Below, one piece after another: positions 6,872 through 16,868 of a DNA stretch of 64,000 nucleotides; the stretch's first letter is position 1; every line of letters begins with the position of its first letter. The notes beneath the pieces are model-generated. The model searched no databases. It was not told where the DNA came from and saw only the letters and a program-made list of their open reading frames with translations. Both the position numbers and the translations under genes were made by a program. The DNA is from an uncultured Haliea sp. (GTDB lineage Bacteria; Pseudomonadota; Gammaproteobacteria; Pseudomonadales; Halieaceae), in the NCBI GenBank assembly GCA_913061145.1, contig CAJXUQ010000014.1, forward strand, positions 1 to 64,000, in the 5' to 3' direction.

Positions 6872-9127
6872 GTGAATCAGTTCTATGCACACTCAACCAC
6901 GGACCCTCAGCGTAGTGACTGGCAGGACTTGGCTGAACACCTTCACCAAGTCGCTAATATGGCCGCAGAGTTTGCCTCAACATTTAAGGCCCAAGAATTA
7001 GCTGCGCCAATGGGACTCCTTCATGATATCGGTAAGTATACCGATGAGTTTCAACGCCGCATCGCTGGGGCGTCATTACGCGTGGATCACTCGACCCGTG
7101 GCGCAATGCTGGCCGTTGAGCGCTATGGACAGATCGGCAGACTATTAGCCTACGGTATTGCTGGACATCATGCGGGCCTCGCCAACGGCCGAGAAGGAGG
7201 CGAGCGCACAGCACTCTGCGACCGGCTTAAGGGTGTTGGATTGCCGTCTTTGAAGGATGAGTGGCTCCGCGAAATCGTTCTACCGGAACAACTGACGCCA
7301 CCCCAATTCATTCCGGACGCTGATCGCGGAGGTTTCCAGTTTGCGTTTCTAACGCGCATGCTGTTTTCGTGCCTTGTGGACGCCGACTATATCGACACCG
7401 AGGCTTTTTACGATAGGGTTGCGCCTTCGGGGCAGACGAAAGAACGCAGTACATCGCGTGCGCTCAAATCGCCATCGCTTCCGGCCCTACGGGAGCGGCT
7501 CGACACCTACCTTATGGGTTTCGCCGCCAATTCTCCTGTCAATCGGATTCGAGCGGATATCCTCCTCCATACGCGCAAAGCGGCTAAGCACACACCTGGC
7601 CTGTTCTCGCTCACGGTTCCTACGGGTGGCGGAAAGACGTTGGCGTCACTGGCCTTCGCACTAGATCATGCCATCCACCATGGGCTGCGACGGGTCATCT
7701 TTGTCATCCCCTTTACCAGTATCGTCGAGCAAAACGCTGCCGTGTTTCGAACCGCATTGGGCGATCTTGGGGAGGCTGCCGTACTCGAACATCACAGCGC
7801 TTTTATGGCCGCTCAACCACCTCGATCGGACGCCGAGCGCTATCAGGCCCGGGCTAAGCTGCGGCTGGCGATGGAGAACTGGGATGCACCCATCATTGTC
7901 ACCACCGCCGTGCAGTTCTTCGAGAGCCTGTTCGCAGCGCGACCGTCACAATGCCGCAAGCTGCACAACATCGCGGGCAGCGTCGTGATCCTCGATGAAG
8001 CGCAAACGCTACCGCTAAAACTATTGCGTCCCGCGGTCGCTGCGATCGACGAACTAGCCCGCAACTACTGCACCAGCGTCGTTCTATGCACCGCCACCCA
8101 GCCCGCGCTCAACTCGCCCGCTTTTCGCGGCGGACTCAAGAACGTGCGCGAGCTTGCCCCAAATCCACCAGAACTCTTCCGGAAGCTCGACCGGGTACGC
8201 GTACGATATCTCGGCGCATTGGACGACAACCAGCTCGTAGCCGAACTCAGTAACCTTGATCAGGTGTTGTGTATCGTAAACAATCGCCGCCATGCCCGCG
8301 CTCTGTATCAGGCGCTGGCCGACCAGCCCAGCGCCCGCCACCTCACTACCTTGATGTGCGCCAAGCACCGAAGTCAGGTGCTGTCCGAGGTTCGGATACG
8401 CCTAGTGACCGGCAAGCCGTGCCGACTGATTTCGACGTCACTGATCGAAGCCGGAGTCGATATCTCACTGCCCACCGTCTATCGCGCTGAAGCCGGCCTA
8501 GATTCCATTGCCCAGGCCGCTGGGCGCTGCAACCGCAACGGAGAGCGTGCGGCAGAGCACAGCGAAGTACGCATATTCGCCACCGCCAACTGCGACTGGG
8601 CACCGCCGCCTGAACTGCGTCAGTTTGCACAAGCCGCGCAAGAAATCATGCGCCAGCAACAGTATCGCGACGATCTACTGTCTCCGCCAGCGATCGAGGC
8701 TTACTTCCGCCTACTTTACTGGCAGAAAGGCGACCACGAACTGGACGCTGCGGACCTGCTAGGACTTTGCGCGGGCAGTCGCATTGACTCCTTGCCGATG
8801 GAAACTCTTGCGTCCGAGTTCCGCATGATCGACACCGTTCAGATGCCAGTCATCGTCCCCTACGACGACGACGCGCTCCGCTATATCGAAAGCCTGCGCT
8901 ACGCGAAAAAAATTGGCGGCCTCGCACGAGACCTGCAGCCTTACATAGTGAACCTACCGCGTTACGGCTTCGAAGCCCTGCGCATGGCGGGTACGATTCA
9001 GCCCGTGGCGGAGGAGAAATGGGGAGAGCAGTTCATGCAACTGATCAACATGGACATCTACAGCCGCGAGTTCGGCATCTGGTGGGAAGAACCCACTTTC
9101 ATGGATATAGCCAACACGATAATTTGA
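6872..9127 (+). CDS. cas3: CRISPR-associated nuclease-helicase Cas3 (type I-C)
   Basis: The effector that cuts and degrades target DNA after Cascade binding. The 751 residues carry an N-terminal HD nuclease (His23, His51-Asp52 in HDIGK, His73, His99-His100) and an SF2 helicase with Walker A TGGGKT (251-256), Walker B DEAQ (375-378) and the late motif QAAGRCNRNG. HD and helicase are fused, as usual in type I-C. The start is GTG 6872; the site before it (AGGGGCC) is weak, so a low expression level is possible. It is the first gene of a seven-gene cas operon, with cas5 beginning 12 bases after its stop. All metal- and ATP-binding motifs are intact. Confidence 0.95.
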   Translation: MNQFYAHSTTDPQRSDWQDLAEHLHQVANMAAEFASTFKAQELAAPMGLLHDIGKYTDEFQRRIAGASLRVDHSTRGAMLAVERYGQIGRLLAYGIAGHHAGLANGREGGERTALCDRLKGVGLPSLKDEWLREIVLPEQLTPPQFIPDADRGGFQFAFLTRMLFSCLVDADYIDTEAFYDRVAPSGQTKERSTSRALKSPSLPALRERLDTYLMGFAANSPVNRIRADILLHTRKAAKHTPGLFSLTVPTGGGKTLASLAFALDHAIHHGLRRVIFVIPFTSIVEQNAAVFRTALGDLGEAAVLEHHSAFMAAQPPRSDAERYQARAKLRLAMENWDAPIIVTTAVQFFESLFAARPSQCRKLHNIAGSVVILDEAQTLPLKLLRPAVAAIDELARNYCTSVVLCTATQPALNSPAFRGGLKNVRELAPNPPELFRKLDRVRVRYLGALDDNQLVAELSNLDQVLCIVNNRRHARALYQALADQPSARHLTTLMCAKHRSQVLSEVRIRLVTGKPCRLISTSLIEAGVDISLPTVYRAEAGLDSIAQAAGRCNRNGERAAEHSEVRIFATANCDWAPPPELRQFAQAAQEIMRQQQYRDDLLSPPAIEAYFRLLYWQKGDHELDAADLLGLCAGSRIDSLPMETLASEFRMIDTVQMPVIVPYDDDALRYIESLRYAKKIGGLARDLQPYIVNLPRYGFEALRMAGTIQPVAEEKWGEQFMQLINMDIYSREFGIWWEEPTFMDIANTII

Positions 9128-9139
9128 AGGAGGTAGCGC

Positions 9140-9814
9140 ATGAGCTTTGGAATCCGCCTGCACGTTTGGGGTGATCGGGCCTGCTTCACACGGCCGGAAA
9201 TGAAGGTTGAGCGGGTGAGCTACGACGTTATCACTCCTTCAGCCGCGCGTGGCATTCTAGAGGCTATACACTGGAAGCCGGCGATCCGCTGGGTGGTAGA
9301 TCGTATCCACGTGCTCCGTCCGATTCGATTCGAGTCCATTCGCCGCAATGAGGTCGGCGGCAAGCTTTCGCCGAGTAATGTCAGCAAGGCGATGAAGGCT
9401 GGTTCTACCGCCGGGCTGGTGACCTATGTGGACAAAGACCGGCAGCAGCGCGCCACCACGTTGTTGCGCGATGTTGCCTATGTAATTGAGGCCCACTTCG
9501 AACTCACTGACAAGGCCGGGAAAGACGATTCCGTAGGTAAGCACTTGGACATCTTCAACCGTCGAGCCCGTAGAGGGCGGTATTTCCATGCCCCATGCCT
9601 TGGCGTCCGTGAGTTCCCCGCCCATTTCACTCTGATCGAAGACGATCAGCCGCTACCCGACCCGCACCCTGAGCGAGACGCAGACAAAGATCTGGGCTGG
9701 ATGCTACACGACATCGACTTCGCCCAAGAAATGACTCCGCGCTTCTTTCGCGCGCTTCTGAAAGGGGGCATCGTAGAGGTGCCCTCATGGCAGGGCGGGG
9801 AAGTTAAGTCATGA
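9140..9814 (+). CDS. cas5c: Cas5c (Cas5d), crRNA-processing Cascade subunit
   Basis: In type I-C systems Cas5c both cuts the precursor CRISPR RNA within repeats and holds the 5' handle in the complex, replacing Cas6. No cas6 gene occurs in this operon, which fits. The 224-residue protein starts with the family text GIRLHVWGDRACFTRPEMKVER, SYDVITPSAARGILEA, and FESIRRNEVGGK. ATG 9140 follows AAGGAGGT at ideal spacing. Its stop overlaps the start of cas8c by four bases (9811-9814), implying coupled translation. Confidence 0.95.
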   Translation: MSFGIRLHVWGDRACFTRPEMKVERVSYDVITPSAARGILEAIHWKPAIRWVVDRIHVLRPIRFESIRRNEVGGKLSPSNVSKAMKAGSTAGLVTYVDKDRQQRATTLLRDVAYVIEAHFELTDKAGKDDSVGKHLDIFNRRARRGRYFHAPCLGVREFPAHFTLIEDDQPLPDPHPERDADKDLGWMLHDIDFAQEMTPRFFRALLKGGIVEVPSWQGGEVKS

Positions 9815-11640
9815 TCCTACAGGCGCTAAACCGCTACTACAATCGTTTGAATCAGCAGCAGGCCAAGGAAGTAGCACCCTACGGTTACAGCCCGGAAAAC
9901 ATCAGCTTCGAAATACTTCTGACTCTAGATGGCGGCGTGGCACAGGTCAACGACATCCGCGACACATCCGCCAAGAAGCCTTCTCCACGCATTCTGAACG
10001 TGCCCCAGGCAGAAACTCGCACGGCGGGCATCAAGTCCAACTTCCTGTGGGACAAGACCAGCTACGTGCTTGGCGTTAGCAACGCCAGCAAGCGGTCGAA
10101 CAAGGAGCACGACGCCTTCGTCAAACTGCACGAAGGTGCACTCGCGAGCGAGGAAGACCCCGGACTCCAAGCCTTGCTGTTATTTCTACGTGGCTGGTCG
10201 CCAGAGCAGTTCGAGCCGCGCGGTTTCCCGACAGACATGGTCGATACCAATCTCGTTTTCCGGCTCGACGGCGAGCAGTCCTTTCTGCACGAACGCCCAG
10301 CGGCGAAAATAGTTCGAGCCAGAATGTTCGCAGGCGACGAGAGGCAGGAGGAGGAGAATCATATGGTGTGTCTCGTCAGCGGAGAATCAGCGCCCGTTGC
10401 CCGTCTCCATCCCGCGATCAAGGGCGTAAATGGCGCTCAGAGCTCAGGGGCGTTCATCGCTTCCTTCAATCTCGATGCCTTTACCTCGTATGCTAAGAGC
10501 CAGGGCAGTAATGCACCGGTATCCAAGCAGGTGGCCTTTGCGTACACCACTGCTCTGAACTACCTGCTGCGCCGCGGGCAACACAACCGCCAACGTCTAC
10601 AAGTGGGTGACACCACCGTAGTGTTCTGGGCCGAAGCCGCCGATGCGAACCAAGCCAAGGAGGCCGAGGATCTCTTCGCCGACATGCTAAGCCCGCCCGC
10701 CGATGATGCTTCGGAAACCGCGCGTTTACGGGCATTACTGGACTCCATCGCGAAAGGCCGCTCAGTGCAGGATCTCGTTCCGAATCTCGAGCCTACGACC
10801 CGCATGTATGTGCTGGGCCTCGCACCCAATGCGTCGCGCCTGTCAGTGCGCTTCTGGCAAACGGATACGCTGGGTGTGTTCGCGCGCCGTATTGCCCAAC
10901 ATACCGAGGATTTGCGTCTTGCACCGCTGCCATGGCGCACCGAGCCATCCGCTTATCGACTGGCGCTCGCAACGGTGCCGCACCGCGAGGGCGCTAAACC
11001 CAAGATCGATGATGCGCTCAACCTCATCATCGGCGAGATGATGCGCGCAATTCTCAGCGGCGGACAATACCCACGCAGTCTGTTGGCTAATACCATAATG
11101 CGGTTTCGAGCGGACGGAGATATTTCCGGTCTACGCGTAGCCTTGTGCAAGTGCGTTTTGGCGCGTGAAAGGCGCCGGAACATTTCTATATCCATGGAGG
11201 AGATCCCCGTGAGTCTCGACAAGCAATCCACCCAGCCAGGCTACCTGCTTGGACGGCTGTTCGCAGCCCTGGAGAACGTCCAACGTGCCGCCCTAGGCAG
11301 CCAGATAAACGCCACGATTCGCGATCGTTACTACGGCGCAGCATCGGCCACACCGGCCTCGATCTTCCCGGTACTATTGCGCAACACCCAGAACCACCTT
11401 GGGAAGCTGCGCAAGGAGCGTATGGGACAGGCCGTAAACCTGGAAAAGGATATCGGCGAGATCGTCGACGGCCTTCCCGACCAGTTCCCACGCAGCCTAA
11501 GGATCGAAGACCAGGGGCGCTTCGCCATCGGTTACTATCATCAGTCGCGGTCCTACTTCACTCGCCGTAACCCGACTGAATACGCCCATCACGATGAGTC
11601 CGCTGAACATACCGACATCGAAACTGAAGGAGAAGACTAA
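9811..11640 (+). CDS. cas8c: Cas8c (Csd1), large Cascade subunit
   Basis: The 609-residue large subunit of the type I-C complex, expected to read the PAM and recruit Cas3. Family landmarks are NRYYNRLN near the N-terminus, the [18 protein letters not shown] segment, [10 protein letters not shown], and the C-terminal [15 protein letters not shown] region. It overlaps cas5 by four bases and cas7 by one base (11640). The C-terminal quarter also appears to be made separately as Cas11c from an internal start at 11209. Nothing is truncated. Confidence 0.95.
   Translation: MILQALNRYYNRLNQQQAKEVAPYGYSPENISFEILLTLDGGVAQVNDIRDTSAKKPSPRILNVPQAETRTAGIKSNFLWDKTSYVLGVSNASKRSNKEHDAFVKLHEGALASEEDPGLQALLLFLRGWSPEQFEPRGFPTDMVDTNLVFRLDGEQSFLHERPAAKIVRARMFAGDERQEEENHMVCLVSGESAPVARLHPAIKGVNGAQSSGAFIASFNLDAFTSYAKSQGSNAPVSKQVAFAYTTALNYLLRRGQHNRQRLQVGDTTVVFWAEAADANQAKEAEDLFADMLSPPADDASETARLRALLDSIAKGRSVQDLVPNLEPTTRMYVLGLAPNASRLSVRFWQTDTLGVFARRIAQHTEDLRLAPLPWRTEPSAYRLALATVPHREGAKPKIDDALNLIIGEMMRAILSGGQYPRSLLANTIMRFRADGDISGLRVALCKCVLARERRRNISISMEEIPVSLDKQSTQPGYLLGRLFAALENVQRAALGSQINATIRDRYYGAASATPASIFPVLLRNTQNHLGKLRKERMGQAVNLEKDIGEIVDGLPDQFPRSLRIEDQGRFAIGYYHQSRSYFTRRNPTEYAHHDESAEHTDIETEGED
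11209..11640 (+). CDS. cas11c: Cas11c small subunit from an internal start within cas8c
   Basis: Type I-C Cascade contains a small subunit that is translated from inside the cas8c message. Here GGAGGAG (11196-11202) stands six bases before an in-frame GTG at 11209 (codon 467 of cas8c). This would give a 143-residue protein beginning [20 protein letters not shown]. That is the position where reported Cas11c proteins begin relative to the GYLLGRLFA motif. ATG 11194 is an alternative but lacks its own site. The ribosome site and frame are seen; translation is inferred from the family. Confidence 0.75.
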   Translation: MSLDKQSTQPGYLLGRLFAALENVQRAALGSQINATIRDRYYGAASATPASIFPVLLRNTQNHLGKLRKERMGQAVNLEKDIGEIVDGLPDQFPRSLRIEDQGRFAIGYYHQSRSYFTRRNPTEYAHHDESAEHTDIETEGED

Positions 11641-12521
11641 TGACCGCCCTCACCCACCGCTACGAGTTCGTTTATCTGTTTGAAGTGACCAATGGTAACC
11701 CAAATGGCGACCCCGACGCTGGCAACATGCCCAGGCTGGACCCTGAAACAAACTGCGGTCTGGTGACTGATGTTGCGCTCAAGCGCAAGATCCGTAACTT
11801 CGTCACGCTACACAAGGATGGGGCGTCGGGGTTTGCCATCTACGTGCAAGAAAAGGCTGTCCTCAACAACCAGCACAAGCGCGCCTACGACGCACTGGAG
11901 ATCAAGCCTGAGGACAAGAAGTTGCCGAAGGACGAGGCCAAGGCGCGTGCGATCACTGCATGGATGTGTGCCAACTTCTACGATGTGCGTACGTTCGGCG
12001 CTGTGATGACCACTGGCGTCAACGCCGGGCAGGTGCGAGGCCCGGTGCAACTCGCGTTCGCCACTTCGGTGGAGCCGGTGCTGCCGCTGGAAATCTCCAT
12101 AACTCGCATGGCGGTGACCACCGAGAAGGAGTCCGAGGCGCAAAGCGGTGATAACCGCACCATGGGACGCAAACACATCGTGCCTTACGGGCTGTACCGC
12201 GCCCATGGTTTCGTTTCCGCCAAGCTGGCTGAACGCACGGGATTTTCCGACAACGATTTACAACTGCTATGGAATGCGCTCATCAACATGTTTGAGCACG
12301 ACCACTCCGCCGCGCGTGGTGAAATGTCGGCGCGCAAGCTGATCGTCTTCGAGCACGAGAACGCCATGGGCAATGCCCCGGCGCATACGCTGTTCGATGC
12401 TGTCAAGGTGGAGCGGACGCAGGGCACTGAAGACCGACCCGCGCGCAGCTTTGCGGACTATCTTGTCAGCGTCGACGCCGAAGCAATGCCCAGTGGCGTG
12501 AGCGTGCAGCAACTGTTGTAG
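11640..12521 (+). CDS. cas7c: Cas7c (Csd2), Cascade backbone subunit
   Basis: The repeated backbone protein that coats the crRNA spacer in the type I-C complex. The 293 residues open with the family signature [13 protein letters not shown] and NMPRLDPET, and contain [28 protein letters not shown] and the conserved [14 protein letters not shown] region. The start ATG 11640 shares its A with the last base of the cas8c stop, so the two are translationally coupled. The cas4 start lies 22 bases after its stop. Confidence 0.95.
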   Translation: MTALTHRYEFVYLFEVTNGNPNGDPDAGNMPRLDPETNCGLVTDVALKRKIRNFVTLHKDGASGFAIYVQEKAVLNNQHKRAYDALEIKPEDKKLPKDEAKARAITAWMCANFYDVRTFGAVMTTGVNAGQVRGPVQLAFATSVEPVLPLEISITRMAVTTEKESEAQSGDNRTMGRKHIVPYGLYRAHGFVSAKLAERTGFSDNDLQLLWNALINMFEHDHSAARGEMSARKLIVFEHENAMGNAPAHTLFDAVKVERTQGTEDRPARSFADYLVSVDAEAMPSGVSVQQLL

Positions 12522-12543
12522 GCGAGCGATGGGAGGGGCGGCC

Positions 12544-13179
12544 ATGGAAGAGTTCGACGACTACATCACCCTCTCCGCCCTGCAACATTATCTCTACTGC
12601 CCACGCCAGTGTGCACTTATCCACGTCGAATGTCTGTGGGCAGAGAATCGACTGACGGCGGAGGGACGATTGCTGCACGAGAGCGCCAACAAACCGCAGG
12701 TCGAATGCCGTCATGGGGTGCGTACGATCACAGCGATGACGCTGTCTAGCGCAAAATTGGGAATCGTCGGAGTTGCGGATGTCGTGGAGTTCAAAGCAGA
12801 AGAGTGGGGCAAGCGTCCGTTCCCTGTCGAATACAAGCGTGGCCGCCCAAAGGCTCATCGCGCAGACGAAGTGCAACTGTGCGCACAGGCCCTCTGCCTA
12901 GAAGCCATGTTTAACTGTCGGGTAGAGGAAGGAGCCTTATTCTACGGCCAGATTCGGAGACGACAGGGGGTGGTATTCGACGACGAGCTACGTACGCTAA
13001 CTCTGAAAACGATACACGCCACACGCGCGATGATCCGAGCAGGCCATACGCCGACCGCGGAATACCAGGCGAAACGCTGCGACGCCTGCTCGCTAATCAA
13101 TCTCTGCCTGCCGAAACTGATCAGCAAGCGGCGGGACGTTGAAAATTGGCTACGCGGACAGATCGCCGAGGAACTCTGA
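12544..13179 (+). CDS. cas4: Cas4 exonuclease, adaptation factor
   Basis: A RecB-family nuclease with an iron-sulphur cluster that trims prespacers and selects the PAM during adaptation. Visible are the N-terminal cluster cysteine (YCPRQC), the nuclease motifs GVADVVEF and VEYKRGR, QLCAQALCLE, and the three C-terminal cysteines in RCDACSLINLC. I place the start at ATG 12544 (211 aa), because GGGAGGGG lies at 12530-12537. An ATG at 12529 would add five residues but has no site. Cas4 is separate from Cas1 here, and cas1 starts three bases after its stop. Confidence 0.93.
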   Translation: MEEFDDYITLSALQHYLYCPRQCALIHVECLWAENRLTAEGRLLHESANKPQVECRHGVRTITAMTLSSAKLGIVGVADVVEFKAEEWGKRPFPVEYKRGRPKAHRADEVQLCAQALCLEAMFNCRVEEGALFYGQIRRRQGVVFDDELRTLTLKTIHATRAMIRAGHTPTAEYQAKRCDACSLINLCLPKLISKRRDVENWLRGQIAEEL

Positions 13180-13182
13180 ATC

Positions 13183-14223
13183 ATGCAGCGACAGCTAAAC
13201 TCAGTGTATGTGACCACCGAAGGCGCTTGGTTGCGCAAAGATGGTGAAAACATCGTCATGGAGGTCGCTGGTGAAACCCGCGCCCGCCTGCCGGCACATA
13301 TGTTGGAAAGCCTGATATGCTTCGGCCGCGTAATGGTGTCGCCACCTTTGTTAGGCTATTGTGCGGCAAAGGGCATCAGCGTGTGCTACCTCAGCCCTAA
13401 CGGAAAATTTCTAGCCCGCGTGGAAGGGCCAGTTTCGGGCAACGTATTGCTGCGCCGCGAACAGTACCGGTGCACCGAAGATGATCTTCGCTGCGCCGCT
13501 ATCGTGCGAAACCTGCTGATTGGCAAGGTACACAACCAGCGCGTGGTGGTGTCGCGTGGGCTGCGCGACTACGGTGCCGACCTGCCGCTAGACGCTCGAA
13601 AAGCGCTTTCACAGACAGACAAACGATTGAAACGGATTGGCGCGCGTCTGCTTGAAACCGAACAAGTAAATATTCTTCGAGGCCTGGAAGGCGAAGCGGC
13701 GCAGGCCTATTTCGGTGTGTTCGACCATCTGATCCGAGTTTCTGATGCCGCAATGCGCTTCAGCGGACGAAGCAGACGGCCGCCCACCGATGCAGTCAAT
13801 GCACTGCTGTCGTTTTTCTACACCCTGTTGACCCACGATTGCCGATCTGCGCTCGAAACCGTGGGGCTCGACCCCTCAGTAGGCTTCCTACACCGCGACC
13901 GCCCTGGTCGCCCGAGTCTCGCGTTGGATCTCGTCGAAGAATTTCGCTCCATACTCGCCGATCGCTTGGCCTTGTCACTTATCAACCGTAAGCAGGTGAC
14001 AGCGCACGACTTCACACGTTTGGACAATAGTGCCGTGCTACTCAAAGAGGACTCGCGCAAGACTGTCCTCATTGCCTACCAAGAACGCAAGCGCGAGCTA
14101 TTGCGCCACGCCCTTCTCGACGAGAAAGTCGAGATCGGACTACTCCCCACCATCCAGGCAAAGTTGCTTGCGAGGCACCTTAGAGGGGACTTGGACGCGT
14201 ATCCCCCCTTCCTCTGGAAATAG
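13183..14223 (+). CDS. cas1: Cas1c integrase of the adaptation complex
   Basis: The 346-residue integrase that inserts new spacers at the leader end of the array together with Cas2. The conserved metal-binding Glu lies in RGLEGEAAQAYF. The His and acidic partner lie in GFLHRDRPGRPSLALDLVEEF, and NALLSFFYTLL precedes them. Length and motifs are normal for subtype I-C. It lies three bases after cas4 and just before cas2, so the adaptation module is complete. Confidence 0.95.
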   Translation: MQRQLNSVYVTTEGAWLRKDGENIVMEVAGETRARLPAHMLESLICFGRVMVSPPLLGYCAAKGISVCYLSPNGKFLARVEGPVSGNVLLRREQYRCTEDDLRCAAIVRNLLIGKVHNQRVVVSRGLRDYGADLPLDARKALSQTDKRLKRIGARLLETEQVNILRGLEGEAAQAYFGVFDHLIRVSDAAMRFSGRSRRPPTDAVNALLSFFYTLLTHDCRSALETVGLDPSVGFLHRDRPGRPSLALDLVEEFRSILADRLALSLINRKQVTAHDFTRLDNSAVLLKEDSRKTVLIAYQERKRELLRHALLDEKVEIGLLPTIQAKLLARHLRGDLDAYPPFLWK

Positions 14224-14232
14224 GTGGTAATC

Positions 14233-14523
14233 ATGATGGTCCTGGTCAGCTACGATGTCGGCACCACAAGTACAAATGGCCAGCAACGCCTGCGCCGGCT
14301 CGGCAAGGCATGTCGCGACTACGGCCAGCGGGTGCAATATTCCGTCTTCGAGATCGAAGTGGATTTCGCGCAGTGGACTTTTCTGAAAGGCAAATTGTGC
14401 GAGCTGATAGATCCGGAGCACGACAGTCTGCGCTTCTACTATTTGGGCCGCAATTGGCGAACTAAAGTTGAGCATGTCGGGAGCAAGCCAGCCTTGGATT
14501 TCAATGCCCCCCTTATATTTTGA
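14233..14523 (+). CDS. cas2: Cas2, adaptation complex bridge
   Basis: A small ferredoxin-like dimeric protein that bridges two Cas1 dimers for spacer integration. The first strand [11 protein letters not shown] carries the conserved Asp, and the text [17 protein letters not shown] and SLRFYYLG is typical. I choose ATG 14233 (96 aa); TAGGTGG at 14221-14227 overlaps the cas1 stop and serves as ribosome site. GTG 14224 and ATG 14236 are alternatives. This is the last gene of the operon, 185 bases before the first repeat. Confidence 0.93.
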   Translation: MMVLVSYDVGTTSTNGQQRLRRLGKACRDYGQRVQYSVFEIEVDFAQWTFLKGKLCELIDPEHDSLRFYYLGRNWRTKVEHVGSKPALDFNAPLIF

Positions 14524-14708
14524 TTAGCAAGGTGCGAACCTGGAGTGACCGCTGAAACCCAAATAGGTTCGCGATAGAACGTAACCCGCTACCCGGCTAT
14601 AGTTTTGTGGTTTTCTGGGTATTTAGGAATCGATGCAGCACAGGTCTTTCCTTTAGTTCGCAGGAATGACGTATTTTTGCACTGTTTTCATGTACTTACG
14701 AGGACAGG
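14524..14708 (+). promoter_or_regulatory. CRISPR leader
   Basis: The AT-richer spacer between cas2 and the first repeat. It has an 8-bp inverted repeat, GCGAACCT (14534-14541) and AGGTTCGC (14565-14572), and a possible promoter TAGAAC-N17-TATAGT (14575-14603) that would start transcription about 100 bases before repeat 1. New spacers should be added at its right end (14708/14709). The leader position is clear because the decayed repeats are at the opposite end of the array. Confidence 0.7.
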
Positions 14709-16281
14709 GTCGCGCCCCGCGTGGGGCGCGTGGATTGAAACGTTGCCAAGCTGCCTGTAGTGGAGCTGCTGGACGGTCGCGCCCCGCGTGGGGCGCGTGG
14801 ATTGAAACTTGTCATAGGCAGAGATGCGATGCTCGCCACGCACGTCGCGCCCCGCGTGGGGCGCGTGGATTGAAACAACAGGGGCCACGCGAGAGCGCGC
14901 CCGAATGGATGTCGCGCCCCGCGTGGGGCGCGTGGATTGAAACAGCAGCGTCCTGACTATCGGCTTCAGGTTCACCGTCGCGCCCCGCGTGGGGCGCGTG
15001 GATTGAAACACTGACAGGACGGGCAACAAGATCGGCAGGGGGGTCGCGCCCCGCGTGGGGCGCGTGGATTGAAACAGCTCAATCGCACTTGCCTGGGGCT
15101 GGATTAGCGGTCGCGCCCCGCGTGGGGCGCGTGGATTGAAACATACGCGGCGATAACAAAGAGGCGGTGATGATGGATGTCGCGCCCCGCGTGGGGCGCG
15201 TGGATTGAAACTGAAGCATGTCCCTAGCGATGTCGTGGTATACATGTCGCGCCCCGCGTGGGGCGCGTGGATTGAAACTTTGGTCTGCCCTTACCCCAGG
15301 GTGATGCAGACATGTCGCGCCCCGCGTGGGGCGCGTGGATTGAAACTGGTTGATATGGCGCGATCCACCGCAAGGTAAACCGGTCGCGCCCCGCGTGGGG
15401 CGCGTGGATTGAAACTCCGACTGCGGCGATGGGTGCGGTCAGGTAGATGGGTCGCGCCCCGCGTGGGGCGCGTGGATTGAAACCAGGACACTAAGCCGAA
15501 CATGATCTTGACCCGCGTCGCGCCCCGCGTGGGGCGCGTGGATTGAAACATCAGCACCACCTCGGGCTGTGATCATCAACCACCGTCGCGCCCCGCGTGG
15601 GGCGCGTGGATTGAAACGATGCGCCGGTGCGGATCACCAGTGGGTGCCGCGTCGCGCCCCGCGTGGGGCGCGTGGATTGAAACCGCATCTTGTAGGGCTT
15701 GCCGTGGGAGTCGTGGAGGTCGCGCCCCGCGTGGGGCGCGTGGATTGAAACCATCCTCCATGCCGCCAGCACTATCAGCGCCAGGTCGCGCCCCGCGTGG
15801 GGCGCGTGGATTGAAACGTGACCTGGACACAGGCCACCAGCAGGACGCTGACGTCGCGCCCCGCGTGGGGCGCGTGGATTGAAACTACGTTGATTCAGGG
15901 CGCAAGTGGACATGATCGACAGTCGCGCCCCGCGTGGGGCGCGTGGATTGAAACCGCTCCCCCGGCGTTGCCGCCAGCGCCAGCTCCCGTCGCGCCCCGC
16001 GTGGGGCGCGTGGATTGAAACATGGCTCACGTTGGCACCCTTCGGCTGTCAGGCAAGGTCGCGCCCCGCGTGGGGCGCGTGGATTGAAACAAGGGCAAGG
16101 CCACTATTGACGGTGTTGACTACGTCGCGCCCCGCGTGGGGCGCGTGGATTGAAACATCGGTGACTGGGACGGGCTGATGGCCGAGCTGCGGTCGCGCCC
16201 CGCGTGGGGCGCGCGGAGAGAAACTCCGACGTTAGCAAAGAGCCAACGGCGACAGCAGGTCGCGCCACGCGTGAGTGAAAC
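14709..16281 (+). CRISPR. type I-C CRISPR array, 24 repeats and 23 spacers
   Basis: Twenty-two identical 33-base repeats run from 14709 to 16156. Each begins GTCGCGCCCC and ends GGATTGAAAC, with an 8-bp stem (CGCGCCCC/GGGGCGCG) around a GCGT loop. Repeat 23 (16192-16224) differs in its last ten bases, and repeat 24 (16259-16281) has lost ten internal bases. Spacers are 33-36 bases and all different. The repeat is of the kind cut by Cas5c to leave a handle ending in GAAAC. Transcription is rightward from the leader; the decayed end is the oldest. I found no spacer matching other DNA in this window. Confidence 0.98.
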
Positions 16282-16436
16282 TGGCTCTCGAAACACCCCA
16301 ATACGAATAAACCAAAGATCTAGCATACTCGGCGTTGCCTATTAACATGGTAATCATGGCTTCCTCATGCTCCTAGAGGTGTTTCTGCTCGCCGCAACAG
16401 GATACAAGACATGGGATCTTTCTGGATCGGTCTTAG

Positions 16437-16868
16437 TCACCGAGTAGACCGGCCCCGTTTCGCGCATTGTTGTGTTGGGTAGGTAAAGAGTTTTCTTCGG
16501 AGGGGTTCCCCGAGACCGACGACAGCAAGCTGGGTGAGAAGATCGGCAACTTTTACCGGGCCTGGGTGCATGGATACCCCGTCCCGCGGGACGAGATGGG
16601 GCGCTACACCTAGGTCATCGACGGGCGCTTGCGGATCCTGCGCCCCACCAATGTCCGGGATTACGAGGCGATCAAGGCTGGCGGCTGGAGCGATGAGGAA
16701 GCGGCCCAGCTCATGGCGATGCTGAAGCTGTTCTACTACCTGCGGTACTTGCCACTCTCGCAGATCTTCTCCTCCTCTTCCGCGAGTAAGCGCGTGGCCA
16801 TTGATGGTAGGGCTGTCGTGTGGTCCTTCATTGGTCGCCTGAACCGACACCAGGTGGGAGCGTACTAA
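16437..16868 (+). pseudogene. stop-interrupted reading frame between array and tRNA
   Basis: One reading frame has protein-like composition across a TAG at 16611-16613. Before the stop it reads DSKLGEKIGNFYRAWVHGYP and VPRDEMGRYT; after it, VIDGRLRILRPTNVRDYEAI, then KAGGWSDEEAAQLMAMLK. The text flows through the stop, so this looks like a broken gene. I do not recognise the family; a phage or island origin is likely from position. From about 16735 the frame becomes Ser/Leu-rich and may no longer be the original protein. Confidence 0.45.

Noticed and set aside
14666..16326. Open frames with repeated peptides such as RAPRGARGLK or SIHAPHAGRD
   Set aside because: They are translations of the CRISPR repeats, not proteins.
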